DNA of 64,000 nt from Polynucleobacter paludilacus (GTDB lineage: Bacteria > Pseudomonadota > Gammaproteobacteria > Burkholderiales > Burkholderiaceae), in assembly GCF_018687595.1 (NCBI RefSeq), contig NZ_CP061298.1, positions 1,240,001-1,304,000 of the forward strand, read 5' to 3'. Position numbers and translations under genes: made by a program. The notes under the pieces are model-generated. The model saw only the letters and a program-made list of their open reading frames with translations. It searched no databases and had not been told where the DNA came from. Below, in pieces: positions 28,356 through 38,502 of the stretch. Each line of letters opens with the position of its first letter. Position 1 is the stretch's first letter.

Positions 28356-29588
28356 TCAAATGGGCCGACTAGCCCAGCCTCTGCGTCGCTCATACAGAAC
28401 AAACAGCACACCCCACATCACAATCGAAGCATAAGCCCAAATCCATGCATGGGGTGAGCTTCTTGATCCGCTCACATCTAGTACAAAACCAAAAATGGCT
28501 GGACCGAGTAAACCGCCCCCAAATCCCATTAGGGAATGAAGTCCCATTGCGGCACCCTTAATGTCTGCTCGGGCACTTATCACTAAACCAGCGGTTAGGG
28601 TCGCCGAATCGGCCATAATAAAAATGGCATGTGCAACAGCCAGCATCACGATCAGCCACCAACTTTGACCCGTTGAAGCTGCCAGCGATATTCCGAGCAC
28701 AGCACTAATCAGCATCACCATACAGACCCATTTTTGGCGTCCGATACGCAATGCAATCTCATTTCCCAAAATGGATGCGGGTACCGCAAAGAAATTGACG
28801 ATCCCTGCTAGGGTGGTAGCCGCGATGAGAAAGTTGTGTCCCGCATCAGCTGCACAAAAACCAAAAAAGGCTACCAACCAACTACGCGAGGCAAAGAGCT
28901 CTAAAGTGTGTGCGGTATAACCCAAAATAAATCCTGCAGCATTGCGATCTTGTAAAACCAACTTCCACTTCGCCACAGGAAAAATATCCTGTAATCGTAA
29001 ATGAATAGGCCCATGCCACTGAGCAGATGCCAAGGGCGGAATACAACAGAACACAATCGCTGTTGCAGCTAGCGGCGCTAAGGCAATCCACGCAAACACT
29101 GCATGCCAGCCGTAGGCCGAATTAATCCAACCAGAGCACAAATAAGAAAGTCCAGTACCTATTCCAAAAAAAGCGGTATAGAAGGCGATGTGTCTGGTGA
29201 GTTCACCACCTTGAATGCGATCAGATAGAATTTTTAAACCAGGCATATAGGTCGCTGCGAGTCCCGCCCCATTCAATGCCATCCAAAAGAGTGCAGTAAA
29301 AAAATCGTTAGCGAAGAAAGCCATACCGAATAGGCCGCAACTTGCTAATATGCCACCACAAAAATACACCTTACGCGCATCGATGCGATCTGTCAGTGCC
29401 GTAGCGAGCGGGACAGCCAGCATATAGCCAAAGAAAAAGGCGCTTGCAATCAAGCCGGATTGCAGATTACTGAGATGCCACTCCTCTTGCAAGGGAGTGA
29501 GGACTACTGCGTAGCAAGCAAAACCGAGTAAAGCGCAGACCTGCGCTAAGAGCATAAAGGGGGTGTAAGCTACAGAACTGATGCGCAC
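28356..29588 (-). CDS. MFS transporter
   Basis: 410 residues, twelve hydrophobic segments, with the loop motif VPLATALTDRIDARKVYFCG and a second-half helix 'VISARADIKGAAMGLHS'. It starts 15 bp after the 2-oxoglutarate dioxygenase stop and is probably co-transcribed with it, which suggests it exports (or imports) the product or substrate of that enzyme. The substrate itself is unknown. Confidence 0.85.
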   Translation of the reverse strand: MRISSVAYTPFMLLAQVCALLGFACYAVVLTPLQEEWHLSNLQSGLIASAFFFGYMLAVPLATALTDRIDARKVYFCGGILASCGLFGMAFFANDFFTALFWMALNGAGLAATYMPGLKILSDRIQGGELTRHIAFYTAFFGIGTGLSYLCSGWINSAYGWHAVFAWIALAPLAATAIVFCCIPPLASAQWHGPIHLRLQDIFPVAKWKLVLQDRNAAGFILGYTAHTLELFASRSWLVAFFGFCAADAGHNFLIAATTLAGIVNFFAVPASILGNEIALRIGRQKWVCMVMLISAVLGISLAASTGQSWWLIVMLAVAHAIFIMADSATLTAGLVISARADIKGAAMGLHSLMGFGGGLLGPAIFGFVLDVSGSRSSPHAWIWAYASIVMWGVLFVLYERRRGWASRPI

Positions 29589-29603
29589 AAAAATGAACTG
29601 TTT

Positions 29604-30350
29604 TTACTGCTGGGCCTGCTGAGGAGAATCCTGGAACCCATTTGAACGATAAGTCAACACTAAAGTATCGCGATGGCCATGCGCAGCCAGCGGCTGAATC
29701 GGAGTTGATTCATGAATCATTTTTTCATCATTCATTAGCAACAGAGACCAAGGCTGCAATAACGTAAAACGTAGGCCAGCAGAACCATTTGCCTCAAAGA
29801 TACGGGTTTCACCACCCTTAATACCCACTCGATTCAATAAGAACACTGCGACAAAATCAACTCCATCGCGATGCGCACCCTCAGGTGTTGGACGACCAAT
29901 TCCATCAGTGGTATCAATCCGAAATTGGTGCGCCTCTACAAACCAGGTTTTAACTGGCTTCAAACCACTTAATGTCTTTGCAATGCCTAGCAAAATTGAC
30001 TGCCATGCAGCAGACTTCGCTAAATCAGCTTCAATAGGCTCAAACCATCTCTCAATTCCACCATGAAGCGCGTTATAAGTGACTGACTGCCAGTGAGCGC
30101 GATGTGGAACCCTCTCTATCTGCTCACCAGTGATTTCATAACTGGCATGACGGCGATAGCGATAGCGACCACCATCCTTTAAATAGGGATCTCTGGGCAT
30201 CTCATCCCAAAAGTGATTAAGGGCATTGAGCTCAATCGCGTCAACATGACATAACTCAGACACCGTTTCGGCTGAGATCACGGCATATCCATTCGTTTTG
30301 AGCGACTGGACAATCTCCTGGCGTGGAGTTAATAAGGGAGCTAATGACAT
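29604..30350 (-). CDS. 2-oxoglutarate/Fe(II) dioxygenase family protein
   Basis: 248 residues matching the 2OG-Fe dioxygenase family that includes BsmA and free-amino-acid hydroxylases such as L-isoleucine dioxygenase. The iron ligands are seen as His-x-Asp in PEGAHRDGVDFVAV and the distal His in EKMIHESTPI; the 2-oxoglutarate-binding Arg is likely in HRDTLVLTYRSNG. The N-terminal third has no known motif. Likely a hydroxylase acting on a small molecule, but the substrate is unknown. Confidence 0.82.
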   Translation of the reverse strand: MSLAPLLTPRQEIVQSLKTNGYAVISAETVSELCHVDAIELNALNHFWDEMPRDPYLKDGGRYRYRRHASYEITGEQIERVPHRAHWQSVTYNALHGGIERWFEPIEADLAKSAAWQSILLGIAKTLSGLKPVKTWFVEAHQFRIDTTDGIGRPTPEGAHRDGVDFVAVFLLNRVGIKGGETRIFEANGSAGLRFTLLQPWSLLLMNDEKMIHESTPIQPLAAHGHRDTLVLTYRSNGFQDSPQQAQQ

Positions 30351-30400
30351 TGTCCTATTTTAGGCTAATGCGCTAACGATGGTAGCTTCTAAACGCTAAA

Positions 30401-31525
30401 ATGGGGGCTAACATCATGCAGCCAGCCCACCATCTTCTCGATTTTCTGCGCCAAGATCAACGATCTTCTTTACTCTTATGGTTGCTGACCTATCTCATTG
30501 CAATTGCTAGTGCAGCGATCGCCCAGCTTCTCCATACCCCGCTGCCCTGGATGCTGGGACCCCTCTTTGTTCTGGCCTTAATTGGCTCACTTGGCATTCC
30601 TCTGCAAGCACCACCCCTTGGCAGAAGCATGGGGCAGTGGTCTTTAGGGATTGCGATTGGGCTTTATTTTTCGCCAAGTGCAGTTGTCAATATTGGACAT
30701 GACCTCCCCTTTATTGCCATCGCCTGTGTGGTCTCAACCATCTTACTAGCCTTTGGCACGTGGATGTTATGGCGCTTCTTTCATATTCCGCTTCGAACAG
30801 CCTTCTTTGCCTCTGCCCTTGGTGGCGCATCTGAAATGACTGTGCTGGCAGAGCGACATGAGCAAAGAGCGGACTTGGTTGCGGCTGCGCACTCTCTCAG
30901 ATTACTGTTGATCCTGGCGATTATTCCTGGGATCTTTCAGATTTATGGAGTGCCTGGCAATCTCGATTTTCAATCTCTCCACTTGCCAATCTCATACTCC
31001 GGAATGGGTTTACTCTTGCTCTGCTCCTCGATTGGTATTGCCGGCTTTCATTTTCTAAAGCTACCCAATGCATTTCTATTGGGGCCCCTAGCCGTCAGCG
31101 CGATCGTCACTGCATGTGGAGTTGAGTGGACCGCTTGGCCAAAAGAGCTTTCCAATGCAGGGCAGCTTTTAATCGGCGTTGGCCTAGGTATACGTTTTAC
31201 CCGAGAGTTTGTTATTCATGCCAAAAAATTAGCAATCGGCGTCACTATTTACACCCTTCTTGCCTGCGTCATTAGTGTGCTATTTTCATTGGCAATTGCT
31301 GGCCCATCAGGTCTTGATATTGAATCACTGATTCTGAGTACTGTTCCTGGTGGCATGTCAGAGATGGGGATCACTGCGAAGAACTTTCACCTGAACGTCC
31401 CCGCTGTTGCCGTCTTTCACGTTCTGCGTATGGCTTTCGTGATTCTCTCCGCAGAATTATTTTTTCATCAAGTCTTAGGTAGACTTGAACGTAAATTTGA
31501 CCTACATATTGATTACCCAAGATAA
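30401..31525 (+). CDS. AbrB family membrane protein
   Basis: 374-residue integral membrane protein with about ten hydrophobic helices in two repeats, of the family often mis-titled AbrB regulator or ammonia monooxygenase. Repeat signatures are PLPWMLGPLFVLALIGSLG and LPNAFLLGPLAVSAIVTACG, each followed by a glycine-rich segment; LGGASEMTVLAERHEQ and PGGMSEMGITAKNFHL mirror one another. It is not the DNA-binding AbrB. Probably a transporter of unknown substrate. It may start at 30401 or at the ATG at 30416. Confidence 0.8.
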   Translation: MGANIMQPAHHLLDFLRQDQRSSLLLWLLTYLIAIASAAIAQLLHTPLPWMLGPLFVLALIGSLGIPLQAPPLGRSMGQWSLGIAIGLYFSPSAVVNIGHDLPFIAIACVVSTILLAFGTWMLWRFFHIPLRTAFFASALGGASEMTVLAERHEQRADLVAAAHSLRLLLILAIIPGIFQIYGVPGNLDFQSLHLPISYSGMGLLLLCSSIGIAGFHFLKLPNAFLLGPLAVSAIVTACGVEWTAWPKELSNAGQLLIGVGLGIRFTREFVIHAKKLAIGVTIYTLLACVISVLFSLAIAGPSGLDIESLILSTVPGGMSEMGITAKNFHLNVPAVAVFHVLRMAFVILSAELFFHQVLGRLERKFDLHIDYPR

Positions 31526-31560
31526 GATGATCTTTATGTATCCTCATCAGAAAGATTGTT

Positions 31561-32322
31561 ATGAGCACAACTCACACTAAAGTTGCACTAGTCACGGGCG
31601 CAGGTGCTGGCATCGGCAAAGCTGCGGCTAAAGCATTACTCCAAGGCGGTTATCAAGTAGTGCTGACGGGGCGGAATCTCGATAGGCTAAAGCAAGCGAT
31701 GATCGATATTGGTGGTAGTTCAGAAAACTGTTTGGCTGTGGCATGTGATGTTGGCAAGCCAGAGCAAGTGAAGAATTTATTCAAAGCACTTAAAGAACGC
31801 TTTGGTCGTATTGATGTACTTTTCAATAACGCGGGTATGGGAGCACCAGCAATTCCCATGGAAGATCTCAGTTACGAGCAATGGATGAATGTGCTTCATG
31901 CCAACCTATCTGGCGCCTTTCTGTGCTCCCAAGAGGCCATCCGAATGATGAAGACTCAGTCTCCACAAGGCGGCAGAATTATTAACAACGGTTCGATCTC
32001 TGCTCATGCACCCCGCCCACTATCAGCCCCCTATACCGCAACGAAACATGCGATTACGGGTCTGACTAAAACCATTGCCTTAGATGGTCGCCCTTTCAAT
32101 ATCGCATGTGGGCAAATTGATATTGGCAATGCCGCGACTGAAATGACAGAGCCGATGGCTGCGGGCATTTTGCAAGCAGATCAATCGGTTAAGGCTGAGC
32201 CAAGAATGGATGTGGATCATGTAGGGAAAGCCGTGCTGCATATGGCGCAGCTACCGCTTGAGAGCAATATTTTGTCGATGACCATTATGGCTACCAACAT
32301 GCCTTATGTTGGTAGAGGGTAG
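31561..32322 (+). CDS. Short-chain dehydrogenase/reductase (SDR)
   Basis: 253-residue Rossmann oxidoreductase: NAD(P) site [23 protein letters not shown], catalytic Ser in [11 protein letters not shown] and YTATKHA (Tyr-x3-Lys). Classical SDR length. Located between the AbrB-type membrane protein and the convergent ccm operon; substrate unknown. Confidence 0.9.
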   Translation: MSTTHTKVALVTGAGAGIGKAAAKALLQGGYQVVLTGRNLDRLKQAMIDIGGSSENCLAVACDVGKPEQVKNLFKALKERFGRIDVLFNNAGMGAPAIPMEDLSYEQWMNVLHANLSGAFLCSQEAIRMMKTQSPQGGRIINNGSISAHAPRPLSAPYTATKHAITGLTKTIALDGRPFNIACGQIDIGNAATEMTEPMAAGILQADQSVKAEPRMDVDHVGKAVLHMAQLPLESNILSMTIMATNMPYVGRG

Positions 32323-32330
32323 TAAAAAAA

Positions 32331-33515
32331 TTACTGCTGGACCTGATCAACAGTCAGACGAATGTTGCTGGAGCCGACTTTCACAGTCTGCTGACCGGAG
32401 AGCAGGTCGCCTGCTTCGGCTTTAGCCATGCCTGTTTTAGAAATACGTACTTCAACCGTTACCTCAGACTGCTGAGATATGAGTGCCGCAGGATTCATCG
32501 CCAAAGAATCATCTAAGGTAAATCGGATGGGGAAAGCGCTCACTGGTGTCTTAAGAACAGCTACTGGCATTCTTTCACCAGGCTTGCGAGCAATAACCAT
32601 GAGTAGCTCATCAGGCTTGATACGCGAGGCCAACTCTGGCGTGATTGTGATGACTCCACTAACGCCTTTGCCAGCAACAGCCAGAGGGACTGGCAGATGT
32701 CCTTTAGCCCTCGCCTCCGCGATCGAATTCAAGACTGCACGCGCTTCCTCTGACTGAGGTGGCAACTGTTTAACTATCTTCTCCCAATTCTGGACTGCCA
32801 GCTGAAATTGATTCGTGCTGAATGCATCACTACCAGCCAACCACAAGGCCAATAGATTATTGGGGTCGAGTTTGAGCGCCTGCGCAATGAGTTGATGGGG
32901 TTTGCCAGCAAAGTTACCGCTAGCATTGGTCGCCAAGAGATCGGCATAGTCAGCCAATAGTTCAGCTTGATTATCGAGATAGGGGCCAGCACGCTCATAT
33001 GCTTTGAGAGCATCGGCATTTCGTCCCATCACACGATAGGATCGAGCTAACATTGCCCAGCCCTTGAGGTTAGTAGGATCTTTCTCCAGCTTAGCAGCAA
33101 ATTCACTGACCATTTTCTCAACATCGGCTTGTGAGACCTGATGCTTGGCATTTTCTTCTGCCACCTTAACGGCATCGCCTTGATAAAAATAGATGCCAGA
33201 TGAGAGCAGAAATATCGACAGGCACACAAAAGTAATCGTTTTTTTAATTGATCCAAAACTCGCTTGATCATCAACTTCTTGGGTATCTTGAAATAAACGT
33301 TGTCGCAATTCAGCATGCGCCATCTCATAGTTTGTAGCATCCATCTCACCAGCTTGACGATCCAGTTCGAGCTTATCAAGCTCCTCTCGATAGATTGCTG
33401 CATTCATCTGGCGACGGGAAGTATTGGCTGCCTGCTTTCTAAAAAATAGCGGGCGCAAGAGGAAGGCAAGGCTGAGCAATAAAATACACAGTGCTGGAAT
33501 CAAAAAAAACATCAT
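32331..33515 (-). CDS. ccmI: Cytochrome c biogenesis protein CcmI
   Basis: 394-residue chaperone that presents apocytochrome c to the haem ligation complex. Two N-terminal membrane helices (about 1-20 and 95-112) flank a Leu-rich cytoplasmic loop (REELDKLELDRQAGEMD). A periplasmic TPR region follows (about 140-270, with LKGWAMLARSYRVMGRNADAL) and a beta-rich C-terminus. It is the last gene of the ccm operon; its ATG overlaps the ccmH stop. Confidence 0.92.
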   Translation of the reverse strand: MMFFLIPALCILLLSLAFLLRPLFFRKQAANTSRRQMNAAIYREELDKLELDRQAGEMDATNYEMAHAELRQRLFQDTQEVDDQASFGSIKKTITFVCLSIFLLSSGIYFYQGDAVKVAEENAKHQVSQADVEKMVSEFAAKLEKDPTNLKGWAMLARSYRVMGRNADALKAYERAGPYLDNQAELLADYADLLATNASGNFAGKPHQLIAQALKLDPNNLLALWLAGSDAFSTNQFQLAVQNWEKIVKQLPPQSEEARAVLNSIAEARAKGHLPVPLAVAGKGVSGVITITPELASRIKPDELLMVIARKPGERMPVAVLKTPVSAFPIRFTLDDSLAMNPAALISQQSEVTVEVRISKTGMAKAEAGDLLSGQQTVKVGSSNIRLTVDQVQQ

Positions 33516-33997
33516 GGACGAGCATCCTTTTTGAATTCGGTTTCCACTGTATTTAAGAGCACATCAAGACGACGATTTTCTTCATCCGAAAGTGTCTTGC
33601 TATCCATGCTGGTATTTCTCTGACGTAAATACATCAGCAAGCCGATGATTCCAATCAACAGAATCGTAAAAGGTCCGAGCCAAAGTAGCCAGGTAGTTGG
33701 CTTGACTGGGGGTCGGTAGAGTACAAAGTCGCCATAACGATCCACCATATACTGTCTAATCTCCACATTGCTCTTACCGGCCTTAATCATGGTGCGAATC
33801 TGCGCACGTAAGTCATTAGCCAAGTCAGAACGAGATCCTGCCAAGGATTCATTTTGGCAAACCAAACAGCGCATTTCTTCTGAGATGGTAATCAGTCTTT
33901 GCTCTACCGCAGGATCTTCTGCCAGAGGGGCAGCCTCATTGGCCATCAGCCCATGACAAGCAAATATCAGCAGCAGGGTGGATATGAAAGTCCTCAT
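33512..33997 (-). CDS. ccmH: Cytochrome c biogenesis protein CcmH
   Basis: 161-residue thiol oxidoreductase of cytochrome c maturation. It has a signal peptide, the redox pair in RCLVCQNESLAGS, the conserved YGDFVLYRPPVK stretch and a C-terminal membrane anchor (WLLWLGPFTILLIGIIGLLM). It reduces the apocytochrome haem-binding cysteines together with CcmG. It overlaps both neighbours by ATGA junctions. Confidence 0.95.
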   Translation of the reverse strand: MRTFISTLLLIFACHGLMANEAAPLAEDPAVEQRLITISEEMRCLVCQNESLAGSRSDLANDLRAQIRTMIKAGKSNVEIRQYMVDRYGDFVLYRPPVKPTTWLLWLGPFTILLIGIIGLLMYLRQRNTSMDSKTLSDEENRRLDVLLNTVETEFKKDARP

Positions 33998-34524
33998 GAT
34001 TGATTAAGCTCTGCAATCAAAGGAGAAATTTTCTCTTTCAGAATTTCTGGAGTAATCGGACCAATATTTTTATACCGAATCACGCCGGCTTTATCAATGA
34101 CATAAGTCTCGGGCACCCCATACACACCATAATCAATTCCGACACGCCCATTGCCATCAAAAGCACTCAGAGTGTAAGGATTACCCTCCCGCAATAACAT
34201 GGTCATGGCATCTGCTCTTTGGTCTTTGTAATCAAGGCCAATGATCGGCAAGGTTTTTGTCTTACTAAATTCAATTAAGAGGGGATGCTCTTCGCGGCAA
34301 GCTACGCACCAAGAAGCCCAGACATTGAGCATCCACACCCTCCCTTTCATACTTTCTGGAGAGAACATTTTTTGAGGCTCAGCCAGCTGCCCAATCTCAA
34401 AATTGGGTGCAGGCTTGCCAATGAGCGGAGATGGTACTTCACGGGGATCGCGACTGAGTCCAATCGCCAAGAAAGCGACCAGAAAAATAAAAAGAATCAG
34501 GGGGATTAATAGTCTAGGATTCAT
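33994..34524 (-). CDS. ccmG: Thiol:disulfide interchange protein CcmG/DsbE
   Basis: 176-residue membrane-anchored thioredoxin-like protein. An N-terminal helix is followed by a thioredoxin fold with active site WASWCVACREEHP. The pair between the cysteines is Val-Ala, not the Pro-Thr usual in E. coli. The cis-proline region is GVPETYVIDKAG. It keeps CcmH and apocytochromes reduced. Overlaps the ccmF end by 11 bp. Confidence 0.94.
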   Translation of the reverse strand: MNPRLLIPLILFIFLVAFLAIGLSRDPREVPSPLIGKPAPNFEIGQLAEPQKMFSPESMKGRVWMLNVWASWCVACREEHPLLIEFSKTKTLPIIGLDYKDQRADAMTMLLREGNPYTLSAFDGNGRVGIDYGVYGVPETYVIDKAGVIRYKNIGPITPEILKEKISPLIAELNQS

Positions 34525-36436
34525 ACTTCGCCCTCAGCTTTGAACGATATCGCTTATCTGATATTGCAATTACCCCGCCCAGCGCCATCAGTAAACAACC
34601 ACCCCAAATCCAATCTACAAATGGCTTGTAATAGACCCTGACGGCCCAAGATTGATCTGGGAGCTCTTCACCAAGAGAAACGTAAATATCGCGAGTTAGA
34701 CCAGCATTGATAGCAGCTTCGGTCATCGGCATCGTCGATGAAAAATAATTACGCTTCTCTGGATAGAGTGTGGTCTCCAGTTTGCCTTTACGACTCACCT
34801 CGAAAGTTCCGCGGGTGGCTTTGTAATTTGGTCCTGACACAGCGCCAATGCCCTGCATCTGAATTTGATAAGCGCCTACTGTCACCGTATCACCTGAAGA
34901 CATCTTTACGTCCCGCTCTTCTTGATACGCGCCAACCATGGTGACACCAATCACAAAGATTGCAATGCCCAGGTGGGCAAACTGCATACCAATAAAGGAG
35001 CGCGTGGGCTTGCCGGTTTTGAATTGACGCATTACTTGCTGAATACCAGAGCCAATAATCCAAAAAGCCAGAAGAAAGCCCAAGCTAGCCAGCCATGTGA
35101 ACTCACCCATCACCGTTGGAATGAGAGCGGCTGCAATCACTGCCAGCAAGGCGGCAATCCAAAGACGCTTAATCACCACAAGCAAATTAGTATTTTTCCA
35201 ATTCGTCCATGGGCCAATACCCATCAATACGAGCAAAGGAATCATGATAGGAACAAAGACGGCATTGAAGTATGGGGGCCCTACAGAAATCTTGCCAAGG
35301 TTTAAAGCATCAATCAAGAGGGGATAGAGTGTCCCCAGTAAAACAGAAGCTGCTGCAGTAACCAAGAAGACATTCCCGAGCAAAATCATGGTCTCACGAG
35401 CAGTCAGGGTAAATTGCGCACCTGTTGCACGTTTTGGGGCTCGGATTGCATACAGAGTTAAAGATGAGCCTACCACCAGAGATAAGAGAATCAGAATAAA
35501 AATGCCGCGTCTGGGATCCGTTGCAAATGCATGCACTGAAGTGAGCACACCCGAGCGCACTAAAAAGGTTCCAAGTAGGGATAAAGAAAAGGCTGTGATA
35601 GCCAGCAGAACAGTCCAACTCTTAAAGACGCCCCGCTTTTCAGTGACCGCTAGAGAATGCAGTAAAGCCGTGCCGACTAGCCATGGAATGAAAGAGGCAT
35701 TTTCAACGGGATCCCAGAACCACCAGCCACCCCAACCTAATTCGTAATACGCCCACCAAGACCCCAGCGCAATACCCAGTGTCAGAAAAATCCAAGCAGC
35801 TGTGGTCCAAGGACGCGACCAACGCGCCCAAGCAGCATCTAAACGATTGGAGAGCAAGGAAGCAATTGCAAAGGCAAAGGCAACTGAGAAACCTACGTAG
35901 CCCATATACAGCATGGGCGGATGGAAGACCAAGCCAGGATCTTGCAACAAAGGATTGAGAGAGCGACCTTCTTGTGCAGCAGGTAACAATCTTTCAAAAG
36001 GATTAGAAGTAGCGATTACAAACAAGAGCAGTCCACTGGATACCAGACCAAGCACCCCAATCACCCGTGCAACCATAAACTCATCAAGCGCGTCAGAAAG
36101 TTGCGCAACTAAAAAGGTCCAGGTACTCAGCAACAAGAGCCACAACAAAAGCGAACCTTCGTGTCCGCCCCAAACTGCACCGAAGCGATAGACTGTTGGT
36201 AATTGGGTATTCGAGTGCTCAGCAACATAGAGCACTGAAAAGTCATTGACATAAAAACTCCATGCCAAACTCCCAAACGCAAAAGCCAATAACACGAAAA
36301 CCGTCTGCGCTGCTGGCTTGGCTAGAACTAACCACTCTCGTCGGCCCTGATAAGCTCCGAGCAAAGGCAATACCCCTTGGACCAAGGCGATACAAAAAGC
36401 CAAAATCAAAGCATAGTGCCCTAGCTCAGGAATCAT
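34514..36436 (-). CDS. ccmF: Haem lyase subunit CcmF
   Basis: 640-residue multi-pass membrane protein that ligates haem to apocytochrome c. The WWD haem-handling motif is [20 protein letters not shown]. It has about fifteen hydrophobic segments and a periplasmic domain near residues 510-600. Normal family length. Overlaps ccmE upstream by ATGA. Confidence 0.96.
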   Translation of the reverse strand: MIPELGHYALILAFCIALVQGVLPLLGAYQGRREWLVLAKPAAQTVFVLLAFAFGSLAWSFYVNDFSVLYVAEHSNTQLPTVYRFGAVWGGHEGSLLLWLLLLSTWTFLVAQLSDALDEFMVARVIGVLGLVSSGLLLFVIATSNPFERLLPAAQEGRSLNPLLQDPGLVFHPPMLYMGYVGFSVAFAFAIASLLSNRLDAAWARWSRPWTTAAWIFLTLGIALGSWWAYYELGWGGWWFWDPVENASFIPWLVGTALLHSLAVTEKRGVFKSWTVLLAITAFSLSLLGTFLVRSGVLTSVHAFATDPRRGIFILILLSLVVGSSLTLYAIRAPKRATGAQFTLTARETMILLGNVFLVTAAASVLLGTLYPLLIDALNLGKISVGPPYFNAVFVPIMIPLLVLMGIGPWTNWKNTNLLVVIKRLWIAALLAVIAAALIPTVMGEFTWLASLGFLLAFWIIGSGIQQVMRQFKTGKPTRSFIGMQFAHLGIAIFVIGVTMVGAYQEERDVKMSSGDTVTVGAYQIQMQGIGAVSGPNYKATRGTFEVSRKGKLETTLYPEKRNYFSSTMPMTEAAINAGLTRDIYVSLGEELPDQSWAVRVYYKPFVDWIWGGCLLMALGGVIAISDKRYRSKLRAKYES

Positions 36437-36885
36437 TTCTGTACTTCCTGTTTTTGCGCCTGTTCTAGTGCATGTTTTGCTTCTGGTGGCATATAGTTTT
36501 CATCATGCTTGGCGAGCACTTCACTAGCCACAAATTCACCACTCTGATTTAAGCGTCCTTGTACAACAGCGCCCTTACCCTCTTTAAACAAATCGGGAAG
36601 AATGCCGGTATAGCTGACTGGGATGTCTTTAACCAGATCAGTCACTACAAAGTGGACGGTGATGCCATCGCGTCTCAACGAAGCACTTTTTACTAATCCG
36701 CCAATACGAAAGGTCTGAGATTGAGGCGCTTTACCATTAGCAACATCACTCGGTGTGACATAGAGGGCGATATTACTATTCAGAGCATTCAGGATCAGGA
36801 GTGCAGCAACTCCAATGACGATCAGCGCGCCAATAATGAATAAGGCTCGCTTATGGCGCGGCTTCATATTGCTTTGAAGGCTCAC
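36433..36885 (-). CDS. ccmE: Haem chaperone CcmE
   Basis: 150-residue periplasmic haem carrier anchored by one helix (about 14-33). The covalent haem-binding His127 and Tyr131 lie in [13 protein letters not shown]. The OB-fold core shows [12 protein letters not shown] and [11 protein letters not shown]. The start is GTG, overlapping the ccmD stop (GTGA). Confidence 0.96.
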   Translation of the reverse strand: MSLQSNMKPRHKRALFIIGALIVIGVAALLILNALNSNIALYVTPSDVANGKAPQSQTFRIGGLVKSASLRRDGITVHFVVTDLVKDIPVSYTGILPDLFKEGKGAVVQGRLNQSGEFVASEVLAKHDENYMPPEAKHALEQAQKQEVQK

Positions 36886-37070
36886 TGTCGACTCTCTTGA
36901 TGATACTGGTCGGCAAGTAATGCTTGTTTGAGTCTACGCAATATGGACTTACGCTGTGAGCGCACCATGAGCACTTCTATGAAAAAAGCAATGGCGCAGA
37001 GGCCAAAGCTACTCCAGACATAAAGTGCGTAGCCACCCATGGCTAGAAATTCACTGGCACTATTCCACAT
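36882..37070 (-). CDS. ccmD: Haem exporter protein CcmD
   Basis: 62-residue single-helix membrane protein ([23 protein letters not shown]), followed by a basic tail ([10 protein letters not shown]). It helps release holo-CcmE from the CcmABC complex. It is placed between ccmC and ccmE with one-base and four-base overlaps, which together with its length settles the call. Confidence 0.93.
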   Translation of the reverse strand: MWNSASEFLAMGGYALYVWSSFGLCAIAFFIEVLMVRSQRKSILRRLKQALLADQYHQESRQ

Positions 37071-37831
37071 TAGCCCTTAACCTCTTTCAAATTCTGCACC
37101 CAATCCGTATGAGACTCTCGCTCCAAGATGATGACTCGTACTCGCATCAGCGTCATGGCGATTGCATACATCCAAAAACACAGAGCCATGAGTAACATTC
37201 CCCACAGCATGGTGTGCGCCATCGAAGAAGATTTCGTCATCGAGACTGAAGCGCCTTGATGCAGAGTATTCCACCACTTCACCGAGAAATAAATGATCGG
37301 CACGTTAACAACACCAACTAATGCAAGAATTGCTCCCGCTTTATCAGCACGACGTACTTGATCGATGGAAGCCTGCAAAGCAATGAAGCCAAGATATAAA
37401 AAGAAAAGGATCAGCTCAGAAGTCAGACGAGCATCCCAAACCCACCATGCCCCCCACATTGGCTTGCCCCAAAATGCACCTGTCCACAGAGACAGAAAAG
37501 CCATGACAGCCCCAATCGGTGCTATAGCTTGCGCCATCATGGCTGAAAGTCGAGTATTAAAGACCAAACCAATCCCAGCCCATGCGGCCATGATCATGTA
37601 CAAAAACATCGACATCCAGGATGCGGGGACATGGACAAAGATAATGCGATAACCTTGACCTTGCACTGCATCTACTGGCGCAACAAAAAAACTCACCCAC
37701 AGTCCAGCCAAACCAAATGCAACAGTCAAAACCCAGAAAAAAGGAATGAGTTTTCCGGCCACAGGATAAAAAGCACTGGGGCTGGCAAGCCTAAACCAAT
37801 TAAGCCAGGATTTGTTAGTCAGATCGTTCAT
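37070..37831 (-). CDS. ccmC: Haem exporter protein CcmC
   Basis: 253-residue membrane protein with six helices that loads haem onto CcmE. WWD domain: WGAWWVWDARLTSELILFFL. The conserved haem-ligand histidine is in IIFVHVPASWMSM. Six bases separate it from ccmB. Confidence 0.96.
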   Translation of the reverse strand: MNDLTNKSWLNWFRLASPSAFYPVAGKLIPFFWVLTVAFGLAGLWVSFFVAPVDAVQGQGYRIIFVHVPASWMSMFLYMIMAAWAGIGLVFNTRLSAMMAQAIAPIGAVMAFLSLWTGAFWGKPMWGAWWVWDARLTSELILFFLYLGFIALQASIDQVRRADKAGAILALVGVVNVPIIYFSVKWWNTLHQGASVSMTKSSSMAHTMLWGMLLMALCFWMYAIAMTLMRVRVIILERESHTDWVQNLKEVKG

Positions 37832-37836
37832 CGAAA

Positions 37837-38502
37837 TTATTCAATCGCAATTCTAAGGGCAGCAGCACTAACCCAAGGGACAAATGCTAAAGCCAAAATC
37901 AATAAGGCGCCTAGGAGTGAAAAATGCCCAGCGACATCAAGCCCAACGCTTTTGGCATATACCGCACCGGCTCCAAAGATGAGCACCGGGATATAAAGGG
38001 GTAATACCAGCAGACTCATGAGCGCCCCACCGCCCCGCACCCCCAAGGTCAATGCAGCGCCAATCGACCCAATCAAGGAAAGTACTGGAGTGCCCAATAA
38101 TAGGGTCAGCAATAGGGTTTCTAAAGAAGCACTGTCTAGATCAAACTGCAAGCCAATCATTGGCGCCAATATCAACAGTGGTAATCCACAAACCAGCCAG
38201 TGAGCCGTGATCTTTCCCAAAACGAGTACGACGAATGAGCGTGGTGATAAAGCCAATTGCTCCAAGGTTCCATCTTGATAGTCACTTGCAAAGAGTCTTT
38301 GTAAACCCAATAAGGTAGCCAATAAAGCCGACACCCAAATCACACCGGGAGCAATCTTACGCAACAAAGCAGCATCCGCTCCAATACCCAGGGGAAATAA
38401 GCTAGTCACAATCACAAAGAAAAATAAAGCGGTCAGCACTTCACTCTTACGGCGCATGACTAACAATAAATCCCGCTGAACAATCATGAAGAAAGCGTTC
38501 AT
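37837..38502 (-). CDS. ccmB: Haem exporter protein CcmB
   Basis: 221-residue ABC permease with six hydrophobic helices. FASDYQDGTLEQLALSP is a typical CcmB loop. Partner of the CcmA ATPase. The ATG overlaps the ccmA stop. Confidence 0.95.
   Translation of the reverse strand: MNAFFMIVQRDLLLVMRRKSEVLTALFFFVIVTSLFPLGIGADAALLRKIAPGVIWVSALLATLLGLQRLFASDYQDGTLEQLALSPRSFVVLVLGKITAHWLVCGLPLLILAPMIGLQFDLDSASLETLLLTLLLGTPVLSLIGSIGAALTLGVRGGGALMSLLVLPLYIPVLIFGAGAVYAKSVGLDVAGHFSLLGALLILALAFVPWVSAAALRIAIE

Noticed and set aside
30401..31525. DNA-binding transcription regulator AbrB
   Set aside because: It has about ten membrane helices; the name is a database label for an unrelated membrane family.
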